Source: JAHECQ01 sp047638695
GTDB lineage: Bacteria; Actinomycetota; Acidimicrobiia; Acidimicrobiales; SZUA-35
Assembly: GCA_047638695.1 (NCBI GenBank)
Contig: JBLINY010000039.1
Span: forward strand, 1 to 34,556
Length of the DNA stretch: 34,556 bases
Reading direction: 5' to 3'
Shown here: one piece after another, positions 15,217 to 22,678 of the stretch
Numbering within the stretch: position 1 is the first letter of the stretch
Layout: every line of letters starts with the position of its first letter
Program-made: the position numbers and the translations under genes
Notes under the pieces: generated by a model
Databases searched by the model: none
What the model was told of the DNA's origin: nothing
The model's input: only the letters and a program-made list of their open reading frames with translations

Positions 15217-16014
15217 ATGAAGACTGAACTACGCCTGAACATTGTCGAACACGATGGCGACGGGCCAGCGTGCCTGATAGTGCACGGTGCTCTCGGGAGC
15301 CGTTCGTACTGGAACGAAAACCTGGCCGCCCTGGCCGCGGTTTGCCGGCCGATTGTGGTCGAGTTGTGGGGCCACGGACAGTCGCCGAGTCCCGTCGGCG
15401 ACGATCCGTACACGATCGAGAGCTACGTCGAGCAGTTTGATGCCATTCGCCACGATCTCGACGTCGAACGCTGGTTCACCATCGGGCAATCGATGGGCGC
15501 CTCGCTGGTACTCAACTACGGCCTGGTCCACCCTGACCGGGTGATCGCCCAGATCGTCACAAACTCGTCGTCGTCATTCGCCGACCCCGAGGAGTGGCGT
15601 CAGCGGAACAACGAGATGGTCCGCCCCACACTGGCCAACAAGGTGCGAGACGAAGGCATCGCCGCGGTTCGCGACACCTGGGTGAACCCCAGTCGGTCGA
15701 AACGAATCCCCGAGGCCACCCGCTCGATCATGGTGGAGGAGTTCGAAGAGCACGATCCGAAGGGCCTCTTCGGATCGTTCGCAATCACCAACCGCGACCT
15801 AGCCCTCGGCGAGAAGGTCCTCGACGTATCGCGGCCGACGCTGCTGACTCTTGGTGTACAGGAAGAACGGTTCTTGCCGCTCGTGGCTCAGGCCCGGCGC
15901 ATACCCGACATCGAGGTCGTTGATATCGAGGCCGCCCACGCGGTGAACGCCCAGAATGCGTCGCAGTGGAACGAGGCAGCCGTGGCCTTCCTCTCGAGGC
16001 ACCGCCCGACCTAA
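15217..16014 (+). CDS. Alpha/beta hydrolase fold protein
   Basis: 265 residues. VHGALGSRSYW (23-33) is the oxyanion region, the nucleophile is S92 in GQSMGAS and the base H241 in AAHAVNAQN. The acid position falls in LGVQEERF, where glutamate (E216 or E217) takes the place of the usual aspartate. Relatives include haloperoxidase-like esterases, lactonases and thioester or C-C bond hydrolases. It opens a three-gene plus-strand unit with a crotonase and a CaiB gene, so an acyl-thioester or lactone substrate is plausible. Its stop codon TAA is part of a -10-like hexamer for the next gene. No signal peptide. Confidence 0.88.
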   Translation: MKTELRLNIVEHDGDGPACLIVHGALGSRSYWNENLAALAAVCRPIVVELWGHGQSPSPVGDDPYTIESYVEQFDAIRHDLDVERWFTIGQSMGASLVLNYGLVHPDRVIAQIVTNSSSSFADPEEWRQRNNEMVRPTLANKVRDEGIAAVRDTWVNPSRSKRIPEATRSIMVEEFEEHDPKGLFGSFAITNRDLALGEKVLDVSRPTLLTLGVQEERFLPLVAQARRIPDIEVVDIEAAHAVNAQNASQWNEAAVAFLSRHRPT

Positions 16015-16017
16015 CCT
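16012..16017 (+). promoter_or_regulatory. Candidate -10 element TAACCT overlapping a stop codon
   Basis: TAACCT contains the TAA stop of the hydrolase and is followed by six bases and the GTG of the crotonase at 16024. An internal leaderless promoter is possible. Confidence 0.35.
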
Positions 16018-16023
16018 CGGCAC

Positions 16024-16821
16024 GTGTCTGCACATCAGCCTCCCGAGAACGACGCCGTTCTGTACGAGAAGAACGGCCACGTCGTCACCATCACCTACAA
16101 TCGGCCCGAGCGTTTGAATGCGTTGAACGGCGCCATGCGCGATGGCCTCAACGATGCATGGCTGGCGTTCCGCGACGACGAAGATGCGTGGGTCGCCATC
16201 ATGACCGGGGCGGGCAGAGCCTTCTGCGCCGGCGCCGATCTCAAAGACTCGGCTGGGGCCACTGGCACCTTTGCCGGGACTTTCTGGGAGAAGCCAACCA
16301 TTAACAGTTTCGAGAGTGGTCTCGAGCTGTTCAAGCCGATCATCGCGGCCGTGAATGGGCCCTGCATCGGCTACGGCCTCACCGGTGTCAGCTTCGCCGA
16401 CTTCGTTATTGCCAGCGACAGGGCAACATTCTCCTATCCTGAGGTTCGCATCGGAACCCCGACCATCGTCGGCTCGATCCGCATGCCCCAGCGCCTCAAC
16501 TGGGCCGATGCGATGGAGCTGCTCCTGATCGGCGAGCCGGTCGATGCCGAGCGGGCCAAGGAGATGGGTCTGGTATGGAAGGTTGTCGACCACGACTCGC
16601 TGATGGACGAAGCCAACGATCTCGCCGCCCGCCTCGTCAAGTCAGCACCGATTGCGTCCCGCGTCGTCAAAGAGGTGGCCGTACGAACCAAGGACATGGG
16701 ATGGGTTGAGGCCGTTCGCTTCGGCGAAACGATGCGCCTCGTGGCCAACCAGACCGAGGACTCGAAAGAAGGCCGCCTCAGCTTTGCCGAGAAGCGCCAA
16801 CCAGAATGGAAAGGCAAGTGA
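16024..16821 (+). CDS. Enoyl-CoA hydratase/isomerase (crotonase) family protein
   Basis: 265 residues from GTG 16024. RPERLNALN and AFCAGADLKDS (67-77) are classical. The second oxyanion segment, CIGYGLTGVSFADFVIA, has threonine (T120) where hydratases have the first catalytic glutamate; the second is kept (E140 in SYPEVRIG). One-glutamate crotonases include isomerases and other variants, so simple hydration is less certain. It lies 9 bp after the hydrolase and overlaps the next CaiB gene by GTGA (or by 16 bp if ATG 16806 is used). Confidence 0.9.
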   Translation: MSAHQPPENDAVLYEKNGHVVTITYNRPERLNALNGAMRDGLNDAWLAFRDDEDAWVAIMTGAGRAFCAGADLKDSAGATGTFAGTFWEKPTINSFESGLELFKPIIAAVNGPCIGYGLTGVSFADFVIASDRATFSYPEVRIGTPTIVGSIRMPQRLNWADAMELLLIGEPVDAERAKEMGLVWKVVDHDSLMDEANDLAARLVKSAPIASRVVKEVAVRTKDMGWVEAVRFGETMRLVANQTEDSKEGRLSFAEKRQPEWKGK

Positions 16822-18053
16822 ACGGAGCTGCATCCAATCCCTTGGATGGGGTGGCTGCATCCAATCCCTTGGATGGGGTTCGAGTGGTCGAGCTCGGGTT
16901 ATGGCTGGCCGGGCCGGCGTGCGGCGCCATTCTTTCTGACTGGGGTGCTGATGTAGTGAAGGTCGAGCCGCTCGAGGGCGATCCGTTCCGGGGCTACTCC
17001 TACTTGTTCGGCGGCGAGGCCAATCCACCCTTCGAGCTCGACAACCGGGGAAAACGCTCGATCGCTGTAGACCTCCGGGCCCCCGATGGGCTGCAGATCG
17101 CTCTTGATCTGATTGCCGACGCCGATGCCTTCGTCACCAACTACCGGCCAGGTGGGCTCGAGCGGCTTGGTCTCGACTGGGAGTCCGTGCATGCCCACAA
17201 TCCCCGGTGTATCTATGTGTCGCTCACCGGCTACGGCCTCGATGGACCGGAACGCGATCGGGCCGCGTACGACATGGGTGCCTTCTGGGCTCGGGCCGGT
17301 GTGGCCGCGAGCCTCACGCAGGCCGGCCAGCCTCTCCCCTACCAACGAGGTGGCATGGGCGATCACGTCACCGGACTCGCCGCTGCTGGTGGGCTGGCTG
17401 CCGCGCTCTACCAGCGCGATCGCACCGGCGTCGGAACATTGGTCGAGACATCATTGCTGCGCAGTGGTATGTACCAAATGGGCACCGACCTCAGCGCCAA
17501 TGTTCGACTCGGCACCGAGACCCGAGCCACACCGGTTCATGAGGCTCCGAACCCGCTGATTACCGGGTATCAGGGTTCCGATGGCGAGTGGTTCTGGCTG
17601 CTCTGCCTTGAGGGGGATCGACACTGGCCGCTTCTACTGGCGGCGCTGGATCGTCCCGAGCTGGGCACCGATCCTCGCTTCACCAGCATGGAGAGCCGCA
17701 GCGCGAACGCCGCCGAGGTGTGCGCTGAGCTGCAACAGATCTTCTCGCTGAGTACCCGTGATGAGTGGGGCGAAATCTTCGACCGCGAGGGCGTGTGGTG
17801 GGCGAAGGTGCAACACGTCCACGAGTTGGTTGAGGATGAGCAGGCAATCGCTGCTCGCGGCTTCATCGAGATTCCGCTGGCAGACGGCACCATGGCCCCC
17901 ATGGTGGCCACACCGGTCGATTTCGGCGGTCAGTCAGCCCAGATCACCGAGGCAACACCCGAACTCGGCCAGCACACCGAACTGGTGCTACTCGAACTCG
18001 GCCGCGACTGGGAACAGATCGCTGCACTGCAAGCGGCCGGCATCATCGCCTGA
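16818..18053 (+). CDS. CaiB/BaiF family CoA-transferase with duplicated N-terminus
   Basis: 411 residues from GTG 16818, which overlaps the preceding TGA and has GGAAAGG just upstream; ATG 16806 would add four residues. The first 21 residues contain the nine-residue sequence AASNPLDGV twice, before the normal strand RVVELGLWLAGPACGAILSD. The catalytic aspartate is D182 (GMGDHVTGLAAAGG), followed by RDRTGVGTLVETS. ELGQHTELVL closes the protein. It is a complete single-domain transferase. It ends 22 bp from the convergent fused CaiB gene. Confidence 0.92.
   Translation: MNGAASNPLDGVAASNPLDGVRVVELGLWLAGPACGAILSDWGADVVKVEPLEGDPFRGYSYLFGGEANPPFELDNRGKRSIAVDLRAPDGLQIALDLIADADAFVTNYRPGGLERLGLDWESVHAHNPRCIYVSLTGYGLDGPERDRAAYDMGAFWARAGVAASLTQAGQPLPYQRGGMGDHVTGLAAAGGLAAALYQRDRTGVGTLVETSLLRSGMYQMGTDLSANVRLGTETRATPVHEAPNPLITGYQGSDGEWFWLLCLEGDRHWPLLLAALDRPELGTDPRFTSMESRSANAAEVCAELQQIFSLSTRDEWGEIFDREGVWWAKVQHVHELVEDEQAIAARGFIEIPLADGTMAPMVATPVDFGGQSAQITEATPELGQHTELVLLELGRDWEQIAALQAAGIIA
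16827..16880 (+). repeat. 27-bp in-frame tandem duplication at the CaiB N-terminus
   Basis: The 27-bp unit at 16827-16853 is repeated at 16854-16880 with only the last base changed (G to T). It doubles AASNPLDGV directly before the first beta strand. The near identity points to a recent event. Confidence 0.95.
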
Positions 18054-18075
18054 AGCCAACTGAGCTACCCGCCTG

Positions 18076-20616
18076 TTACCAGGGGGTGCCGTCGGGCTGG
18101 AGGTAGTCGAGGCTGAGATGGCCGGCATCGTCGAGCGCCTCATATTCGGTATCGCTGAGGCCAACGACCTGACGCAACACATAGTCGTTGTCGACGCCGA
18201 GGGCGCAGATCTTCTCCCACCGCATGTCGGGGCCGTCCCAACGCCATTGTTGACCCGGGAACTCCCACTGGCCAATGTCTTCTGACCCTTGCATGCGGAA
18301 AAAGCCACGGGCTCGAAGATGGGGATCGAGGTAGGCATCGGCCTCGTCAAGCACTGGGCCCGACGGCACCCGTTGGGCCTGGCAAAGCTCGAAGACCTGG
18401 CGATGGTCCAGCGACCGGGTCCAGGCCGAAAGGATGCCATCGAGTTCGTCATGGTTGGCCCGTCGATCGGCGAGGCTGGTGAAGCGTGCGTCGTCAGCCA
18501 GCTCGGGCCTATCCATGGCCCGACAGAGTCCGCGCCACTCGTCGTCGGTTCCGACCGAGACCACGACCCAACGGTCGTTGCCGGCGCAGGGATAGCACCC
18601 CTGTGGTGCTCGTGAGACATGACGATTGCCCCGCGGGCCGTGCGATCGACCGGTGCGATCGGCATCGATGAAGTATTCGCCGACGTGGTGCATCATGTTT
18701 TCGCCTTGCGAGAACTCGATGAGTTCGCCGATACCAGTTTGCTGGCGTCGACGCAGTGCCAGCATGGCGGCGAAGGCGCCAGATGCGCCCGATGCAGGGT
18801 CCATGTGGAAGGCGGCGGAGGTAGTCGTTGGATCGTCGTCGAGATAGCCGCGGATACGAGTGAGCCCGCACAGCGCCTCGAAGCTGGCACCGAACCCGAC
18901 GTATTCGGAATACGGCCCGCTGAGGCTCATCGGCGGCATACGCAGCGCAATCAGACGCGGGTTGCGAGCGTGCAGTGCATCCCAACCAATCCCCAACTTG
19001 TCGAGAGTTTTGACCGAGTTGTTCTCGACCAGGATGTCGCACTGGTCAACCAGTCGAAAAAAGGCGTCGAGTCCTTCGGGCTTGCGAATGTCAAGGGTGC
19101 AGCTGAGCTTGTTGCGCGCCTGCGCCGACCACATGCCGTGTTTGTTCCACGGCCTCCCGCTGACGTCCAAGTTCGGATAGCCGCCTCCGAGCGGCCCGAA
19201 ATCGACGAGCAGATCCTCGGCCGGTCGCGGTGCGTTCCCCCGAGTGGCGGGAGGGAACACGAAGGGATTGTCGACCCGAATGACCTCGGCACCCAGATCA
19301 GCCAAATGCATCGTGGCCGCCGGCCCCGCCCAAACCACGGTGAGATCCAACACCCGTATCCCCTCCAGAGGCAGAGGGCGCTGGCCACCGGTAGGTGCAG
19401 GAGGAGGGGCCGCCGTGGGTTTCGGGTCCGAACCGTGAAGCAGGCGAATCTCGACCCCATGCTGATCGAGCAGCGGCGCGGCCGACGACAGCTTCCACAC
19501 CTCGTCCCAGCGATCTCCGATACGGAATGGTGCCCCTGGCTGACGGAATGTTCCGGCTACGGGATGCTCGACGTCCACGAAGAACCCGCGATCGGTGAAG
19601 TGCGGATCATCGATGAGATCGACGGGAGGGTTGAGCGGAGTCATACCCCACTTCTCGGCCTGGGCCAGCCGCGAGCGCTCACCTTTTTCGCCCTCGAATA
19701 ACCAAGGAATGAGCACCGCCATGATCTCATCCGGCAGCGACTCGTCGTGCAGCCAGTCGGGGGCCTCGAAGCGCTCGCGCAAGCCGGCATCGTCCAACAC
19801 GTTCAACATGCGCGGCACCCACGGCAGAAGGGTGAACACCAGCACGTGACCTTCAAGCGTCTCGAAGAAGCTGTTCGGGAGCTGACGCACCGCCCCGATC
19901 GTCTGTCGACCGACCACTCGCCCCGTCCACAAATACCAGAGCAAGTAGGTGACCCGACGGTCGAGGCTTCCGGCCTGGGCCTCGAACATCGAAAGGTCGA
20001 TGTGTACCCCTTCGCCTGATTGTTCAGCGACAAGCAACGCTGCCATCGTCGCCGTCGTCGCAATGTTTCCAGCCTGATAGCTGGTCAGGTTGCCACCCAG
20101 CTTCACCGGCTCGCGAGTCTCGACTCCGGTGCCGAACATCGGACCGCCCATGGCGTAGGCCACGATGTCCTCGCCCACATAGTCGGCGTAGGGACCATCC
20201 TGACCAAACGGGGTCACGCTGGTGACAACGATGGCCGGGTTCAGCACTTTCATGGCCTCGTAACCCAGGCCATGTCGGTCGAGCTCGCCCGGGGCGAACG
20301 ACTCGATCACAACGTCGCTGTTGGCGACAAGGGAACGGATCAGTGAGCGATCTCCGTCCGATTCGAGATCGACGACGACCGATCGCTTGTTGGTTCCGAG
20401 TTGAAGAAACAGCGCCGACTGCTCGGGATCGACGATGTCGTCGGGGAAGGGACCGTGCAGTCGCGCTGGGTCGCCACCGGGAGGCTCTGCCTTGACGACA
20501 TCCGCACCGAAATCAGCCATCAGTTTGCCGACGAAGGGTCCGGCCACCCCCGTGGCCAATTCCAGCACTCGGATCCCCTCGAGTGGTTGGGGCACCAACA
20601 TCGACTCTGAAGTCAC
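18076..20616 (-). CDS. Two-domain fused CaiB/BaiF CoA-transferase
   Basis: 846 residues, about twice the family length. Domain 1 (about 10-395) begins PLEGIRVLELATGVAGPFVG; domain 2 (about 415-846) begins PLEGIRVLDLTVVWAGPAAT. The position of the catalytic aspartate in domain 1 is S179 (GGNLTSYQAGN), so domain 1 should not form the aspartyl-CoA intermediate. In domain 2 it is present, D606 in HMDPASGASG. Class III transferases work as interlocked dimers, so the fusion may pair one active with one structural or CoA-binding half. It resembles the protein at 31974 over its whole length, including the ending LSLDYLxPDG. GTG 20616 overlaps the SnoaL-like stop (GTGA); ATG 20601 is an alternative. 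Confidence 0.93.
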   Translation of the reverse strand: MTSESMLVPQPLEGIRVLELATGVAGPFVGKLMADFGADVVKAEPPGGDPARLHGPFPDDIVDPEQSALFLQLGTNKRSVVVDLESDGDRSLIRSLVANSDVVIESFAPGELDRHGLGYEAMKVLNPAIVVTSVTPFGQDGPYADYVGEDIVAYAMGGPMFGTGVETREPVKLGGNLTSYQAGNIATTATMAALLVAEQSGEGVHIDLSMFEAQAGSLDRRVTYLLWYLWTGRVVGRQTIGAVRQLPNSFFETLEGHVLVFTLLPWVPRMLNVLDDAGLRERFEAPDWLHDESLPDEIMAVLIPWLFEGEKGERSRLAQAEKWGMTPLNPPVDLIDDPHFTDRGFFVDVEHPVAGTFRQPGAPFRIGDRWDEVWKLSSAAPLLDQHGVEIRLLHGSDPKPTAAPPPAPTGGQRPLPLEGIRVLDLTVVWAGPAATMHLADLGAEVIRVDNPFVFPPATRGNAPRPAEDLLVDFGPLGGGYPNLDVSGRPWNKHGMWSAQARNKLSCTLDIRKPEGLDAFFRLVDQCDILVENNSVKTLDKLGIGWDALHARNPRLIALRMPPMSLSGPYSEYVGFGASFEALCGLTRIRGYLDDDPTTTSAAFHMDPASGASGAFAAMLALRRRQQTGIGELIEFSQGENMMHHVGEYFIDADRTGRSHGPRGNRHVSRAPQGCYPCAGNDRWVVVSVGTDDEWRGLCRAMDRPELADDARFTSLADRRANHDELDGILSAWTRSLDHRQVFELCQAQRVPSGPVLDEADAYLDPHLRARGFFRMQGSEDIGQWEFPGQQWRWDGPDMRWEKICALGVDNDYVLRQVVGLSDTEYEALDDAGHLSLDYLQPDGTPW

Positions 20617-21044
20617 CCCTCTGAGCCCACGGGCGGCACTCCGACGGCGTTGCCCTGGTGTTGTTCGTTCGAGGCATGGGTATCGAGTAGTTCGACCACT
20701 TCGTGGACCAGGCCATCGGTGGTCTTGGCGAACAGCACGTACTCGACGTCGTAGGAGTTACCGCGCCGACTAAGGGCGTGCATGTTGAATCGCACGACAC
20801 TCGATGCTTCATCGCCAATCTCGTCGAGGATCTCGACCGTGGTCGACCCTGGTTCGTAGAACTTGGTGAACACCGCCGTGTTGAACCCACAGACAGCATC
20901 TTTGCCCTCGTGGGGGCCGGCGACGTTCGGTGCCAGCGAGTGGTTCAGGCGCCAGGTGACTTCGTCGGTATACATCGCGGCGAGGGAATCACAGTCGCCG
21001 AAGGCCTCGACGACTCTTCTGGCCGGTGTGGTGTTGGCAGTCAT
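20613..21044 (-). CDS. SnoaL-like / NTF2-fold protein
   Basis: 143 residues. The N-terminal helix RRVVEAFGDCDSLAAMYTDEVTWRL, given here by position (9-33), and the later strands with HEGKDAV, FNMHALSRRGNSYDVEYVLFA (read as 92-112) fit the cone-shaped SnoaL/ketosteroid-isomerase fold. Members are isomerases, hydrolases, cyclases or binding proteins, so the exact role is open. It is coupled by GTGA overlap to the fused CaiB gene, which suggests that both act on the same substrate. It is divergent from the acyl-CoA ligase 91 bp away. Confidence 0.78.
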   Translation of the reverse strand: MTANTTPARRVVEAFGDCDSLAAMYTDEVTWRLNHSLAPNVAGPHEGKDAVCGFNTAVFTKFYEPGSTTVEILDEIGDEASSVVRFNMHALSRRGNSYDVEYVLFAKTTDGLVHEVVELLDTHASNEQHQGNAVGVPPVGSEG

Positions 21045-21097
21045 GCGTCTTGGTTTAGCCCCTCAGGTGGCGCGCGTCACACCCAATGCGAGATGCT

Positions 21098-21103
21098 TAG
21101 GAT
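21098..21103 (+). promoter_or_regulatory. Candidate -10 element TAGGAT
   Basis: TAGGAT lies 32 bases before the GTG of the acyl-CoA ligase, in the 91-bp divergent gap. With GGAG at 21125-21128 this gives an ordinary leadered message. No clear -35. Confidence 0.3.
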
Positions 21104-21135
21104 GCAGAAATCCCAACGTCCTACGGAGCCTCCCA

Positions 21136-22668
21136 GTGAACCTAGCTAGTCTGCTCGACCTGCCATCGATGATCGTTCCCGATGCGATGGCGCTCATCGA
21201 TATCTCGGGGCCGGCACCTCGCGAGATCACGTATGGGGAACTCCGAGCAAACGTCGGCCAAGCGGCCGGACTCTTAACCGAATTAGGTGTCGTCGCTGGC
21301 GATCGGGTTGGTGTATTTGCAACCAACTCATGCTCCTGCCTCGAGTCGATCTTCGCAACGTCGGCCATTGGCGCAACGGTGGTGCCCATGAACTATCGGG
21401 CCGCTGACGAAGAGGTCAGCCATCTCCTGGCCGACTCGGGAGCGAAGGTCGTTTTCGCTGAGACCCGTTACAAGGATCTGATCGAGCGGTGCCGCCCCGA
21501 TTCCGTGGAAGAAATCGTCTACCTCGACGACGACTACATCGCTCGTCGCGACAACGCCGAAGAGTGGCCGCTGGTCAACGACGTAGAAGACGAAGAACTC
21601 GCGGCGCTGCTCTACACGTCGGGCACGACGTCGCTGCCGAAGGGTGTGAAGCTCACTCATGGGGCCCTTACGGGCTACATCATGGGTGCCAACGACGCCG
21701 CCGACGGCGACGATCACGGCCGCATGTGCCTCGCCGCCCCGCTCTATCACATCGCCGGTCTCACCTCGTTGCTGAATGCCCTCTACTCAGGCCGCGTCAC
21801 GGTGATGATGAGCCAGTTCGAGCCCGATGCGTGGCTCGATGCGGTCGACACCCACACCGTCACCCACGCCTTCCTCGTCCCCACCATGCTGGCCAAGGTC
21901 CTCGAGAGCGACAAACTGGGTGCCGCCAGTCTGGCCAGTCTCGAAGCGTGCACCTACGGGGCGGCCCCGATGCCTCCTGCAGTGATCAAACGGGCCATCG
22001 AGAAGTTCCCGAGCACGGTGGGATTCTCGGGCGCCTACGGCCAGACCGAGACCACCTCGACGGTGGCTGTTCTCGGCCCCGACGACCATGTGCTCGACAG
22101 CGACATCAAGCTGGCCCGTCTGCGGTCGGTCGGCCAGGTGCTCGACGATGTCGAGGTCCGCATCGTCGATCCCGAGGGCAACGTGTTGGGAGTGGGCGAG
22201 TCGGGCGAGGTTCAGTTGCGCACCTACCGAGCCATGGATGGCTATTGGGGCGCCGAAGAAAAGACTCGTGTCACCATCGACGAGGAGGGTTGGGTACATA
22301 CCGGTGACCTCGGTTACCTCGACGACGACGACTACCTCTTCCTCATCGGTCGATCGGGCGACATGATCATCCGCGGCGGCGAGAACGTTGCCCCCGAAGA
22401 GGTCGAAGCGGTGCTGTACGAGCACGAGGACGTGGCCGAGGCCGCCGTCGTCGGCCTCGCGGACGAGACCTGGGGCGAGCGAGTGGTGGCAACCATCGTG
22501 TTGCGCGAGGGCGGTTCGGTCGAGTCGGTGCAGGCTCACTGCAAAGCACACCTGGCCGCATTCAAGCGGCCCGACGCAATCCACATCACCGACGAGCTAC
22601 CCCGAACGTCGACGGGGAAGCTGCTCCGCCGCCACCTGATCCCGGTTCTCGAAGAACTCGGCATCTAG
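21136..22668 (+). CDS. Acyl-CoA synthetase (AMP-binding, ANL superfamily)
   Basis: 510 residues from GTG 21136 (GGAG seven bases upstream); the frame is open further 5' but that part lies opposite the SnoaL-like gene and has no homology. The ATP loop is YTSGTTSLPKG (160-170), with serine for the usual second glycine. GAYGQTETTS, TGDLGYLDDDDY, GRSGDMIIRGGENV and the catalytic lysine K495 in TSTGKLLRR are all present. It would activate a carboxylic acid to its CoA thioester and so supply CoA to the CaiB enzymes around it. The next gene, a fused CaiB, starts 10 bp after it. Confidence 0.95.
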   Translation: MNLASLLDLPSMIVPDAMALIDISGPAPREITYGELRANVGQAAGLLTELGVVAGDRVGVFATNSCSCLESIFATSAIGATVVPMNYRAADEEVSHLLADSGAKVVFAETRYKDLIERCRPDSVEEIVYLDDDYIARRDNAEEWPLVNDVEDEELAALLYTSGTTSLPKGVKLTHGALTGYIMGANDAADGDDHGRMCLAAPLYHIAGLTSLLNALYSGRVTVMMSQFEPDAWLDAVDTHTVTHAFLVPTMLAKVLESDKLGAASLASLEACTYGAAPMPPAVIKRAIEKFPSTVGFSGAYGQTETTSTVAVLGPDDHVLDSDIKLARLRSVGQVLDDVEVRIVDPEGNVLGVGESGEVQLRTYRAMDGYWGAEEKTRVTIDEEGWVHTGDLGYLDDDDYLFLIGRSGDMIIRGGENVAPEEVEAVLYEHEDVAEAAVVGLADETWGERVVATIVLREGGSVESVQAHCKAHLAAFKRPDAIHITDELPRTSTGKLLRRHLIPVLEELGI

Positions 22669-22678
22669 GTCGCCCTGT

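Noticed and set aside
18072..18083. CCTG-TTAC-CAGG hairpin between convergent CaiB stops
   Set aside because: It puts a stop codon in the loop like others here, but the 4-bp stem is too weak to annotate.
20863..21135. Longer N-terminus for the acyl-CoA synthetase
   Set aside because: It lies opposite the SnoaL-like gene, has no AMP-binding homology, and GTG 21136 has a ribosome site and a normal N-terminus.
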